Shown in pieces: positions 1 through 5,590 of a stretch of 15,479 bases of DNA. Both the position numbers and the translations under genes were made by a program. Numbering within the stretch: position 1 is the stretch's first letter; every line of letters begins with the position of its first letter. The stretch is taken from the NCBI GenBank assembly GCA_027023915.1, contig JALVUB010000305.1, forward strand, positions 1 through 15,479, in the 5' to 3' direction. Source of the stretch: Sedimenticola sp. (lineage in GTDB: Bacteria > Pseudomonadota > Gammaproteobacteria > Chromatiales > Chromatiaceae). The notes beneath the pieces were generated by a model. That model was not told the DNA's origin and ran no database searches. It saw only the letters and a list, made by a program, of their open reading frames with translations.

Positions 1-2
1 GT

Positions 3-659
3 CCGGTCTCGGCCCGGCGGCTGAAAGGCGGCGAGCGCTTCGTGCTGCTCTACAACAAACCGGAAGGGGAGGTGGTGACCCGCCGGGACCCCGACGGACG
101 CCCCACCGTTTTCCAGCGGCTGCCCCGCCTGCCGCGCGGCCGCTGGATCGCGGTGGGCCGGCTGGACGTGAACAGCTCCGGCCTGCTGCTCTTCACCAAC
201 GACGGCGAGCTGGCAAACCGGCTGATGCATCCCGCCAGCCTCATCGACCGGGAGTATGCCGTGCGCGTTCACGGCGAGGTTACGGAAGAGATGGTGCGCC
301 GGCTTGTGACCGGGGTGGAACTGGAAGATGGCCCGGCCCGTTTCGAGGAGGTGGTCTATTCTGGAGGGGAGGGCAGCAACCGCTGGTTCCACGTGGTGCT
401 CATGGAGGGCCGCAAGCGGGAGGTGCGGCGCATGTGGGAAGCGGTGGGCGCGGTGGTGAACCGTTTGAAACGGGTCCGTTTCGGGCCTATCTTTCTCGAC
501 AGCAAGGTCAAGGCAGGTCAGTGGCGCGAACTGGAGCGGGAAGAACGCAGGGCGCTGCTGGAGATCGCAGGAATGGAGGAGGACAGACCATGGGGAACAT
601 TGAACCGACCGGGGGCGCGGCGCCACAAGGGGCGCGCCGGTGGCAAACCTCGATCATAG
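3..659 (+). CDS. rluB: 23S rRNA pseudouridine synthase RluB (5' partial)
   Basis: RsuA/RluB-family pseudouridine synthase. In E. coli RluB modifies U2605 of 23S rRNA during large-subunit maturation in the cytoplasm. The frame is open from the left edge (first full codon at 3), so the N-terminal S4 RNA-binding domain and true start lie outside the window; 218 residues are visible against about 290 in E. coli. The catalytic motif GRLDVNSSGLLLFTNDGELA is present, with the conserved Asp encoded at 165-167. Other family blocks follow: NRLMHP, REYAVRVHG, SGGEGSNRWFHV and GRKREVRRMWEAVG. A GTG at 42 is only an internal Val codon (it aligns inside the RluB sequence VLMYYKPEGE). The C-terminal tail is basic and low in complexity (GARRHKGRAGGKPRS), and its DNA is shared with the start of the next gene. 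RluB rather than RluE/F/RsuA is inferred from overall similarity to remembered RluB sequence. Confidence 0.93.
   Translation, partial: PVSARRLKGGERFVLLYNKPEGEVVTRRDPDGRPTVFQRLPRLPRGRWIAVGRLDVNSSGLLLFTNDGELANRLMHPASLIDREYAVRVHGEVTEEMVRRLVTGVELEDGPARFEEVVYSGGEGSNRWFHVVLMEGRKREVRRMWEAVGAVVNRLKRVRFGPIFLDSKVKAGQWRELEREERRALLEIAGMEEDRPWGTLNRPGARRHKGRAGGKPRS
575..582 (+). promoter_or_regulatory. Shine-Dalgarno that fixes the thioredoxin-fold start inside rluB
   Basis: GGAGGAGG ends 7 nt before the ATG at 590. It is one of the strongest ribosome-binding sites in the window. It supports starting the next gene inside rluB, rather than at a frame-internal site further upstream or at the TTG (692) before the hydrophobic core of the signal peptide. 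Confidence 0.7.
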
Positions 660-1678
660 CGCGGGCATCGGCACGAAGCCGGGCCGCATGGTTGTGGGCG
701 CTGCTGTGCCTGCTGATGGCGACGGCGTCCGCCGTCGAAGAGGCGGGCTATCCCGAGCAGCCGGCTTGGTTCAAGCAGTCTTTTCTCGATCTGCGCGAGG
801 ACGTGGCCGAGGCAAAGGAGGCTGGCAAGCGGGTGCTGCTCTATTTCCATCAGAACGGCTGCCCCTACTGTGCCCGCCTGCTGCGGGAGAACTTCGGCAA
901 CCGCCGGATCGCGGAAAAGACACAAAAGCATTTCGATGTCATTGCCATCAATATCTGGGGCGATCGCGAGGTGACCGATCTTCAGGGACGTGAGACCACC
1001 GAAAAGAAGTTCGCCGCCCGGATCGGCGTCCAATACACCCCCACGCTGCTTTTCCTCGACGAGCAGGGGCGGGTGGTGGTTCGCCTCAACGGCTACTATC
1101 CGCCGCACAAGTTCGAAACGGTGCTGGACTATGTGGCCGGCCATCGGGAAAAGAAGCAGAGCCTGGAAGAGTATTACCGCTCGCTCAACCCCAGTCCCGC
1201 CAGCGGCCAGATGCACGCCGAGCCCTTCTTCCTGTCCCATCCGTTGAATCTCGCCAACCGCCCCAGGGGACGCATGTTGGCGGTGCTGTTCGAGCAGGCC
1301 ACCTGCGCCCCTTGCGACGAGCTGCATGGCGACCATTTCAAGCGGCGCGCGCTGCTCACCTCCCTGAGCAACCTGGATGTGGCCCAGGTGGACATCTGGT
1401 CAAACGAGCGGTTGACCACGCCGGATGGCCGCCCGCTGGCCGCCAGCGCATGGGCGCGTAAGCTGGGCGTGATCTACACTCCCACCTGGGTTTTTTTTGA
1501 CGACAAGGGGCGCGAGGTGTTCCGTGCCGATACCTGGCTGCGCCCCTTCCATCTTCACGGCATTATCGACTATGTGGCCACCAGGGGCTATCTCGGGCAG
1601 CCCAGCCTGCAACGCTTTCTGCAACACCGGACCGAGGTGTTGCGGGCAAAGGGCTTCAAGGTGGATTTGTTGAAATAG
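590..1678 (+). CDS. Secreted tandem thioredoxin-fold protein (SoxW-like)
   Basis: A 362-residue protein with two thioredoxin-fold domains in tandem, likely a periplasmic thiol-disulfide protein. The ATG at 590 has GGAGGAGG 7 nt upstream. A long basic n-region leads to a hydrophobic core (WLWALLCLLMATASA) and a plausible signal-peptidase site after about residue 50. Domain 1 has CPYC (C91, C94) and the cis-Pro segment GVQYTPTLLF. Domain 2 has CAPC (C239, C242) and GVIYTPTWVFF. Both domains also share an N-I/D-I-W-x-(D/N)-x-E-(V/L)-T segment, so they look like an internal duplication. The family resembles thioredoxin-like SoxW/DsbD-gamma-type proteins (Thioredoxin_7 group), but the redox partner cannot be read from the sequence. 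The gene overlaps rluB by 70 nt in another frame, which suggests translational coupling. Eight consecutive T occur at 1491-1498 inside domain 2. Confidence 0.8.
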   Translation: MGNIEPTGGAAPQGARRWQTSIIARASARSRAAWLWALLCLLMATASAVEEAGYPEQPAWFKQSFLDLREDVAEAKEAGKRVLLYFHQNGCPYCARLLRENFGNRRIAEKTQKHFDVIAINIWGDREVTDLQGRETTEKKFAARIGVQYTPTLLFLDEQGRVVVRLNGYYPPHKFETVLDYVAGHREKKQSLEEYYRSLNPSPASGQMHAEPFFLSHPLNLANRPRGRMLAVLFEQATCAPCDELHGDHFKRRALLTSLSNLDVAQVDIWSNERLTTPDGRPLAASAWARKLGVIYTPTWVFFDDKGREVFRADTWLRPFHLHGIIDYVATRGYLGQPSLQRFLQHRTEVLRAKGFKVDLLK

Positions 1679-1707
1679 CCGTTTTGGCTCTCCGCTGTGA
1701 GGAAACT

Positions 1708-1941
1708 CTACCGTTCCGATGCGGCGGTCAGTTCAAGGGCAAGAAATTCCGCCAGCGCCGAAGCCATGGGGCGGCGTGCATCGTCCTCCAGCCCCGCCAG
1801 CAGGCCGGCGGCGAAAGCCAGCGCCATCGCGTTCCAGGGGTTCTCCCGCACCCAGGCGGCCGGCGTGGCATCGGCGGCCACCTCGCGCAGCCGGGCCTTG
1901 GCCTCTTCCACCGTCAGCGGATGGCGCGAAACGTCAGCCAT
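1708..1941 (-). CDS. Small protein with a DUF883-like hydrophobic C-terminal segment
   Basis: A 77-residue protein that I do not recognise as a named family. The N-terminal half is charged and probably helical (LTVEEAKARLREVAADATP). The second half has RENPWNAMALAFAAGLLAG, which resembles the conserved 'ENPW...A..AGLLLG' segment near the C-terminus of DUF883/YqjD proteins, although no full DUF883 domain is present. It is weakly hydrophobic there and may associate with the membrane. The ATG at 1941 lies inside the upstream holin-like gene (28-nt overlap, different frame), so coupled translation is likely; the Shine-Dalgarno is weak (GGA about 8 nt away). It is last in the ftsH cluster, the slot occupied by yqjK in the E. 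coli yqjD-yqjE-yqjK cluster, but I see no clear YqjK similarity. It converges on the thioredoxin-fold gene with a 29-nt gap. Confidence 0.65.
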   Translation of the reverse strand: MADVSRHPLTVEEAKARLREVAADATPAAWVRENPWNAMALAFAAGLLAGLEDDARRPMASALAEFLALELTAASER

Positions 1942-2189
1942 AACAAGATTCCAGCCAGAACAAAAGTGATTCCCGAGGTCACCAGGGCGCCCGTCGCGCT
2001 TCCCCAGTGGGCGGCGGCCCGCAGATAGACCGCCGCCAGCAGAAAGCCGAAGCCGGCAAGAAGCAGAAGCACCAGCACCACCACCAGACCCACGGCCAGG
2101 GCGGTTCGCAGGGTGTTGCGGCGCAAGCTGCGCCCTTCCGCCTCCAGCAGATCGGCGGCGGCGATGAGAATATCGGCCGGCCCTTTCAG
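1914..2189 (-). CDS. Holin-like small membrane protein (YqjE/DUF1469-like), probable CTG start
   Basis: About 91 residues. A charged N-terminal segment (ADLLEAEGRSLRRNTLR) is followed by two strongly hydrophobic stretches (ALAVGLVVVLVLLLLAGFGF and GALVTSGITFVLAGILLWLT), as expected for the YqjE-type 'phage holin family' of inner-membrane proteins found next to yqjD-like genes. No ATG, GTG or TTG lies in frame between the preceding gene and this helix-forming N-terminus. The best-placed codon is CTG at 2189-2187, which overlaps the TGA of the DUF883 gene as CTGA and has GGAGG about 8 nt upstream. Alternatives are an internal TTG giving about 70 residues, or ATT seven codons in. The chemical function is unknown; in E. 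coli the family is a poorly characterised stress and stationary-phase membrane protein. Confidence 0.75.
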   Translation of the reverse strand: MKGPADILIAAADLLEAEGRSLRRNTLRTALAVGLVVVLVLLLLAGFGFLLAAVYLRAAAHWGSATGALVTSGITFVLAGILLWLTFRAIR

Positions 2190-2536
2190 TTTCTGCGTCC
2201 TCCTTCCAGAAGACGGGCAAGGATGAAGCCGATGCCGGCGGCGGTGAGCAGGCTGGCCAGCGGCCGCTCCACGATTTTGCGTTCCATCTGTTCCACCGCC
2301 TCTTCTCCCAGGGCGCGGGCCTTGCCGACCTGTTCCCCGATCCTTGCCTGAGCCTCGCCGGCCTTGCGCCGTACCTCTTCGCGGGCGGTCTGGCGGTAGT
2401 CGCCCAGGGTTTCCTTCAGCGCCCGGGCAAGGTCGGCCAGATCGTCCCGCAGCACGGAAAGGTCGTCCTTTATGTCGGCGATCTCCTTTTCCAGCCGCCG
2501 GTCTTCCAACTCTTCCACTTTCTCTTTTACTGCCAT
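2186..2536 (-). CDS. DUF883 family protein (YqjD/ElaB-like)
   Basis: A 116-residue protein. A long charged helical or coiled-coil body (about residues 1-85, rich in Glu, Lys, Arg and Ala) ends in a single C-terminal hydrophobic anchor (RPLASLLTAAGIGFILARLL) and a short basic tail. This is the DUF883 architecture. In E. coli, YqjD and ElaB are tail-anchored inner-membrane proteins that bind ribosomes in stationary phase; whether this one does is inference. The start is the ATG at 2536 (MAVKEKVEELEDR), with AGGAGG 8 nt upstream; a GTG three codons earlier overlaps that ribosome-binding site and is unlikely. It starts 48 nt after the ftsH stop on the same strand, and its TGA overlaps the next gene start. 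Confidence 0.88.
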   Translation of the reverse strand: MAVKEKVEELEDRRLEKEIADIKDDLSVLRDDLADLARALKETLGDYRQTAREEVRRKAGEAQARIGEQVGKARALGEEAVEQMERKIVERPLASLLTAAGIGFILARLLEGGRRN

Positions 2537-2544
2537 GACGATCA

Positions 2545-2550
2545 CCTCCT
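2545..2550 (-). promoter_or_regulatory. Shine-Dalgarno of the DUF883 gene
   Basis: On the minus strand AGGAGG (followed by TGATC) lies 8 nt before the ATG at 2536. It overlaps an alternative GTG start (2545), so it decides in favour of the ATG. A strong, independent ribosome-binding site here means the DUF883 protein can be made at a high level relative to FtsH from a shared transcript. Confidence 0.7.
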
Positions 2551-2584
2551 ACATGCCTTTTTATAACCCAGCGGGCGAAGGCTG

Positions 2585-4459
2585 TCATTGATCCAGCAAC
2601 TGTTTCACCTCATTACCGTCAAGCACTTCTTTCTCTTCCAGAGCAGCGGTGAGGCGGTCGAGGGCATCGCGCCGTTTTTCGATGATTTCCCGCGCCCGCC
2701 GCTGGCCTTCCTCCACCAGGGCGCGCACCTCCTCGTCGATGAGGCGGGCGGTCTCCTCGGAGTAGTTCCGCTCCTCCTGTTCCACCCCGCTCAGGTACTG
2801 TAGCTCGCGCACCCGGCCCCAGGTGAGGGGCCCCAGCCTTTCGCTCATCCCCAGGCGGGTGACCATGTTGCGGGCGATCTCCGTGGCGCGCTCCAGGTCG
2901 TTGGAGGCGCCGCTGGAGATGCCGCCCAGCACCAGCTCTTCCGCCACCCTTCCGCCAAGAAGAATGGCGATCTGGTCCTTCATCTCGTCCAGAGTGGAAA
3001 GAAACTTCTCCTCCACCGGCAGTTGCAGGGTGAAGCCCAGGGCGCCGATGCCACGCGGGATGATGCTCACCTTGTGCACCGGCTCGCCGGTGGGTACCGT
3101 CTCCGCCACCAGGGCGTGGCCCGACTCGTGCACCGCCACGCGGTGCTTCTCCTCGGGGCTGAGGGCGCGGTGCTTCTTCTCCGGGCCGGCGAGGACGCGG
3201 TCGATGGCCTGCTCGAAATCTTCCATGGTGACCGCGTCGCGCCCCTTGCGCACCGCGCGGATGGCCGCCTCGTTGCAGATGTTCTCCAGGTCGGCGCCCA
3301 CCATGCCCGGGGTGCGCAGGGCGACGGTGTGCAGGTCCACGTCGGCGGCCAGCTTGAGCCTGCGCGCGTGCAGCTTGAGGATGGCCTCGCGCGCCTCCAG
3401 GTCGGGCTTGTCCACCACGATCTGACGGTCGAAGCGGCCGGCGCGCAACAGCGCCTTGTCGAGGATCTCGGGGCGGTTGGTGGCGGCCATCACCACCACG
3501 CCGGTGGAGGGGTCGAAGCCGTCCATCTCGGTGAGGAGCTGGTTGAGGGTCTGCTCGCGCTCGTCGTGGCCCCCCATCACCGGCCCGGCGCCGCGGGCGC
3601 GGCCGATGGCGTCCAGTTCGTCGATGAAGATGATGCAGGGGGCCTTCTCGCGCGCCTGCTCGAACAGCTCGCGCACCCGGGCGGCGCCCACGCCCACGAA
3701 CATCTCGATGAACTCCGAGCCCGAGATGTTGAAGAAGGGCACCTCCGCCTCGCCGGCCACGGCGCGCGCCAGCAGGGTCTTGCCGGTGCCGGGCGGCCCC
3801 ACCAGCAGCACCCCCTTGGGCATGCGCCCCCCCAGGCGCTGGATGCGCTTGGGGTCCTTGAGAAACTCGATGGTTTCCTTCAGCTCCTCCTTCGCCTCTT
3901 CCGCGCCGGCCACGTCGTCGAAGGTGACCTTGGGCAGGGAGTCGGGATGGATGTGCACCTTGTTGCCCAGGTTGAGGAACCCCTTGCCCATGGTCCCCAT
4001 GCGCCGGGCGAACCAGCCCCACAGCAGGAACAGCAGGCCGAAGGGGAGCACCCAGTTGAAGAAAAAGTTGCTCAACCAGTCGCTGGAGGGGCGCACCACG
4101 AACTTGACGCCGTTCTTCTCCAGCAGCCGGGCCAGGTCGGTGTGCCACAGGGGGAAGGTGACGAACCGCCTCGTCTGGCCGCTTTGGGCGTCCCTGATGG
4201 TGCCGCTGATAAGCTTGTCGGTCACCACCGCCTCGGTCACCTCTTTTTTCTCTACGTGTTGCAGGAACTCGTTGAAGGGGATCTCCTGCCGCCGGGTCTC
4301 CTGGTAGCCCTGCCAGAACTGGAAGGAGAGCAAAATGAAGAGCAGGTAGAGCCAGAAGGTGAAATTGGGGCTCTGCCAGAACTTCTGCCTGGTGGTCTTG
4401 TTGATCTCGATGTGCGGCTTGCCGTCGTTGCCGTCCAGGGAAAAGTTCTTTTTTTCCAT
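2585..4459 (-). CDS. ftsH: ATP-dependent zinc metalloprotease FtsH
   Basis: Membrane-anchored AAA+ protease (624 residues) that extracts and degrades membrane and unstable cytosolic proteins as a hexamer. Order of parts: cytoplasmic N-tail (1-32), TM1 (about 33-52), short periplasmic domain, TM2 (about 132-152), then AAA+ module with Walker A GPPGTGKT (221-228), pore motif FVGV, Walker B IIFIDELDAIG and SRH ATNRPEILDKALLRAGRFDR. The zinc protease domain has HESGH (H444, E445, H448) and third ligand D521 in GASNDLERAT. The ATG at 4459 has GAGGA 8 nt upstream. The N-terminal cytoplasmic tail is longer than in E. coli FtsH, and the neighbours are not rlmE/folP as for the canonical copy. It may therefore be a second FtsH paralogue, which cannot be settled from one window. 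It leads a probable operon with DUF883 and holin-like membrane proteins. Confidence 0.95.
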   Translation of the reverse strand: MEKKNFSLDGNDGKPHIEINKTTRQKFWQSPNFTFWLYLLFILLSFQFWQGYQETRRQEIPFNEFLQHVEKKEVTEAVVTDKLISGTIRDAQSGQTRRFVTFPLWHTDLARLLEKNGVKFVVRPSSDWLSNFFFNWVLPFGLLFLLWGWFARRMGTMGKGFLNLGNKVHIHPDSLPKVTFDDVAGAEEAKEELKETIEFLKDPKRIQRLGGRMPKGVLLVGPPGTGKTLLARAVAGEAEVPFFNISGSEFIEMFVGVGAARVRELFEQAREKAPCIIFIDELDAIGRARGAGPVMGGHDEREQTLNQLLTEMDGFDPSTGVVVMAATNRPEILDKALLRAGRFDRQIVVDKPDLEAREAILKLHARRLKLAADVDLHTVALRTPGMVGADLENICNEAAIRAVRKGRDAVTMEDFEQAIDRVLAGPEKKHRALSPEEKHRVAVHESGHALVAETVPTGEPVHKVSIIPRGIGALGFTLQLPVEEKFLSTLDEMKDQIAILLGGRVAEELVLGGISSGASNDLERATEIARNMVTRLGMSERLGPLTWGRVRELQYLSGVEQEERNYSEETARLIDEEVRALVEEGQRRAREIIEKRRDALDRLTAALEEKEVLDGNEVKQLLDQ

Positions 4460-4510
4460 CGATGGAATCCTCGTGCTTTTTCAGCAGTGTAGTGGTTCCG
4501 GCTCCACTTT

Positions 4511-4529
4511 CACATGGGAAGGTCTGAAA
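4511..4529 (-). promoter_or_regulatory. Possible heat-shock (sigma-32 type) promoter for ftsH
   Basis: On the minus strand TCTGAA (4529-4524 region) is followed, after about 13 nt, by CCCATGTG (4518-4511). This loosely fits the sigma-32 pattern CTTGAA-N13-15-CCCCATNT and would start transcription about 45 nt before the ftsH ATG. FtsH is sigma-32 controlled in E. coli. The match is imperfect and overlaps a hairpin repeat, so this is a weak call. A TACACT (4491-4486) also occurs on the minus strand, without a good -35. Confidence 0.22.
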
Positions 4530-4543
4530 AATTCAGACCTTCC
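4517..4543. repeat. Hairpin 1 of the ftsH-nfo intergenic array (12-bp stem)
   Basis: A perfect 12-bp inverted repeat, GGAAGGTCTGAA and TTCAGACCTTCC, around a 3-nt AAA loop. It is the first of six near-contiguous hairpins in this gap. No U-run follows it in either direction, so it is not a textbook terminator. Confidence 0.85.
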
Positions 4544-4544
4544 T

Positions 4545-4564
4545 CCGGCACATGGATGTGCCGG
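4545..4564. repeat. Hairpin 2 of the ftsH-nfo array
   Basis: CCGGCACAT and ATGTGCCGG are perfectly complementary (8 bp around a TGGA tetraloop). It begins one base after hairpin 1. Its apex contains CATGGA, which recurs in the apex of hairpin 6 and in the second copy of the element near 8990. Confidence 0.8.
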
Positions 4565-4595
4565 CAAAATCAATGGTCCCAAGCCATTGATTTTG
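4565..4595. repeat. Hairpin 3 of the ftsH-nfo array (12-bp stem)
   Basis: CAAAATCAATGG pairs perfectly with CCATTGATTTTG around a 7-nt loop (TCCCAAG). It directly abuts hairpin 2. An analogous A/T-ended hairpin with TCC at its loop sits at the same place in the second copy of the element (8918-8938), with a different stem sequence. Confidence 0.85.
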
Positions 4596-4597
4596 GA

Positions 4598-4662
4598 GCA
4601 AGCCGCAAACCGCGTTTGCGGCGCGGCGAGCGCCGATAAAGCCATGGAAGGCTTTTGTCAGA
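4598..4662. repeat. Dispersed intergenic structured repeat, copy 1
   Basis: A 65-nt unit with three inverted repeats: GCCGCAAAC/GTTTGCGGC (4602-4622, 3-nt loop), CGGCG/CGCCG (4624-4635) and AAAGCC/GGCTTT around ATGGAA (4638-4655). The same unit, at roughly 80% identity by eye and with one single-base gap, is at 8947-9010 in the gap after the ChaN-PDZ gene. The shared core includes GTTTGCGGCGCGGCGA and GCCATGGA. The name or family of this repeat is unknown to me. It is probably a REP/MITE-like intergenic element. Confidence 0.75.
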
Positions 4663-4710
4663 GTTTCACATGGGTTCATCTGTTTCTAATCCAAGGTTTT
4701 TTCCTCGGGG

Positions 4711-4716
4711 TATACT
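4711..4716 (+). promoter_or_regulatory. Candidate -10 box for nfo
   Basis: TATACT lies 8 nt upstream of the nfo ATG at 4725, without a convincing -35 hexamer 16-18 nt further up. If used, transcription would begin within a few bases of the start codon, giving a nearly leaderless mRNA; this fits the lack of any clear Shine-Dalgarno before nfo. Confidence 0.3.
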
Positions 4717-4724
4717 TCACGGCC

Positions 4725-5567
4725 ATGAAACGGGTCGGAGCACATGTCAGCGCGGCGGGCGGGGTGGAGAACGCGCCCCTCAACGCCCAGGCCATCGGCG
4801 CGCGCGCTTTTGCCCTCTTCACCAAGAATCAGCGCCAGTGGCATGCCAAGCCGCTGTCGGAAAAGCGCATCGCCGCTTTCAAGGCCAATCTGGAGAAGGT
4901 GGGCATCGCGCCGCGCCATGTGCTGCCCCACGACAGCTACCTTATCAACCTGGGCCATCCCGAAAAGGAGGGGCTGGAGAAATCGCGCGCCGCCTTTCTC
5001 GACGAGATGCGCCGGTGCGAACAGCTCGGGCTGGAGCAGCTCAATTTCCACCCCGGCAGCCACTTGCGCAAGATTTCCGAGGAGGCCTGTCTCGGGCGCA
5101 TTGCCGATTCCATCAACTGGGCGCTGGAGCAGACGCGGGGGGTGACCGCCGTCATCGAGAACACGGCGGGGCAGGGGAGCAACCTGGGTTACCGCTTCGA
5201 GCACCTGGCCGCCATCATCGAGCAGGTGGAGGATAAATCGCGGGTGGGGGTCTGTATCGACACCTGCCACACCTTCACCGCCGGTTACGACCTGCGCACC
5301 GCCGAGGCGTGCGAAGCCACCTTTGCCGAGTTCGACCAAGTGGTGGGTTTCGGCTACCTGCGGGGGATGCATCTGAACGACTCCAAGCCCGATCTCGGCA
5401 GCCGCGTGGACCGTCACGAGAGCCTGGGCAAGGGCAAGCTGGGGTGGGAACCCTTCCGCTACATCATGAACGATCCCCGTTTCGAAGAGATCCCCCTGAT
5501 CCTGGAGACGGTGAATCCCGAGATCTGGCCGGAGGAGATCCGGGCGCTATATGAGTTCCAGGAATGA
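4725..5567 (+). CDS. nfo: Deoxyribonuclease IV (endonuclease IV)
   Basis: AP endonuclease of base-excision repair (280 residues; E. coli 285). It cleaves 5' to abasic sites using a trinuclear zinc centre in a TIM barrel. Family blocks are intact from end to end: GAHVSAAGG, FALFTKNQRQW, LPHDSYLINLGHP, NFHPGSH, VIENTAGQGSNLG, GVCIDTCHTFTAGYDLRT, GMHLNDSK, SRVDRHESLGKG and LILETVNPEIWPEEI. These carry the His, Glu and Asp residues that bind zinc in E. coli Nfo. The ATG at 4725 matches the usual N-terminus (MKRVGAHVSAAGG). The frame stays open upstream to 4359, but that stretch covers the hairpin array and antisense ftsH and is not coding. No good Shine-Dalgarno is seen. The gene converges on the M1-like peptidase with 15 nt between stops. 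Confidence 0.97.
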   Translation: MKRVGAHVSAAGGVENAPLNAQAIGARAFALFTKNQRQWHAKPLSEKRIAAFKANLEKVGIAPRHVLPHDSYLINLGHPEKEGLEKSRAAFLDEMRRCEQLGLEQLNFHPGSHLRKISEEACLGRIADSINWALEQTRGVTAVIENTAGQGSNLGYRFEHLAAIIEQVEDKSRVGVCIDTCHTFTAGYDLRTAEACEATFAEFDQVVGFGYLRGMHLNDSKPDLGSRVDRHESLGKGKLGWEPFRYIMNDPRFEEIPLILETVNPEIWPEEIRALYEFQE

Positions 5568-5577
5568 GGACCGCTGG

Positions 5578-5590
5578 CGCTCCTACGGGG
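5578..5590. repeat. Single REP-like half site overlapping the M1 peptidase stop
   Basis: A 13-nt sequence (CGCTCCTACGGGG) is identical to the outer end of REP arm 2 at 7716-7728. On the minus strand it reads CCCCGTAGGAGCG, the head of the REP, and its TAG is the stop codon of the M1-like peptidase. Together with AGGA at 5567-5570 it can form a short imperfect stem between the convergent nfo and peptidase genes. Confidence 0.55.

Noticed and set aside
434..589. Extension of the thioredoxin-fold gene upstream to 434
   Set aside because: This stretch lies in the conserved RluB core, has no ribosome-binding site, and would put 52 non-secretory residues before the signal peptide. The ATG at 590 has a strong Shine-Dalgarno.
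1491..1498. Run of eight T inside the second thioredoxin domain, as a possible programmed slippage site
   Set aside because: The frame is intact through the run and the family sequence continues. No stimulatory element or alternative product is evident.
1679..1707. Terminator between the thioredoxin-fold gene and the 77-residue protein gene
   Set aside because: No stem-loop with a U-run can be seen in these 29 nt.
4449..4455. A-run at codons 2-4 of ftsH as a frameshift site
   Set aside because: The frame is normal and there is no overlapping alternative frame of interest.
2619..4492. Long open frames in other frames over ftsH (3023-4492 plus, 2619-4148 minus, 3456-4307 plus)
   Set aside because: Low-complexity Arg/Gly/Pro/His-rich translations with no motifs. 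FtsH is complete and well conserved across the same DNA.
4517..4655. Hairpin array as a CRISPR array
   Set aside because: The hairpins have different sequences, there is no constant repeat with unique spacers, and no cas genes are present.
4359..4724. N-terminal extension of nfo
   Set aside because: It would run through antisense ftsH and the hairpin array. Nfo proteins begin at the MK..GAHVSAAGG segment.
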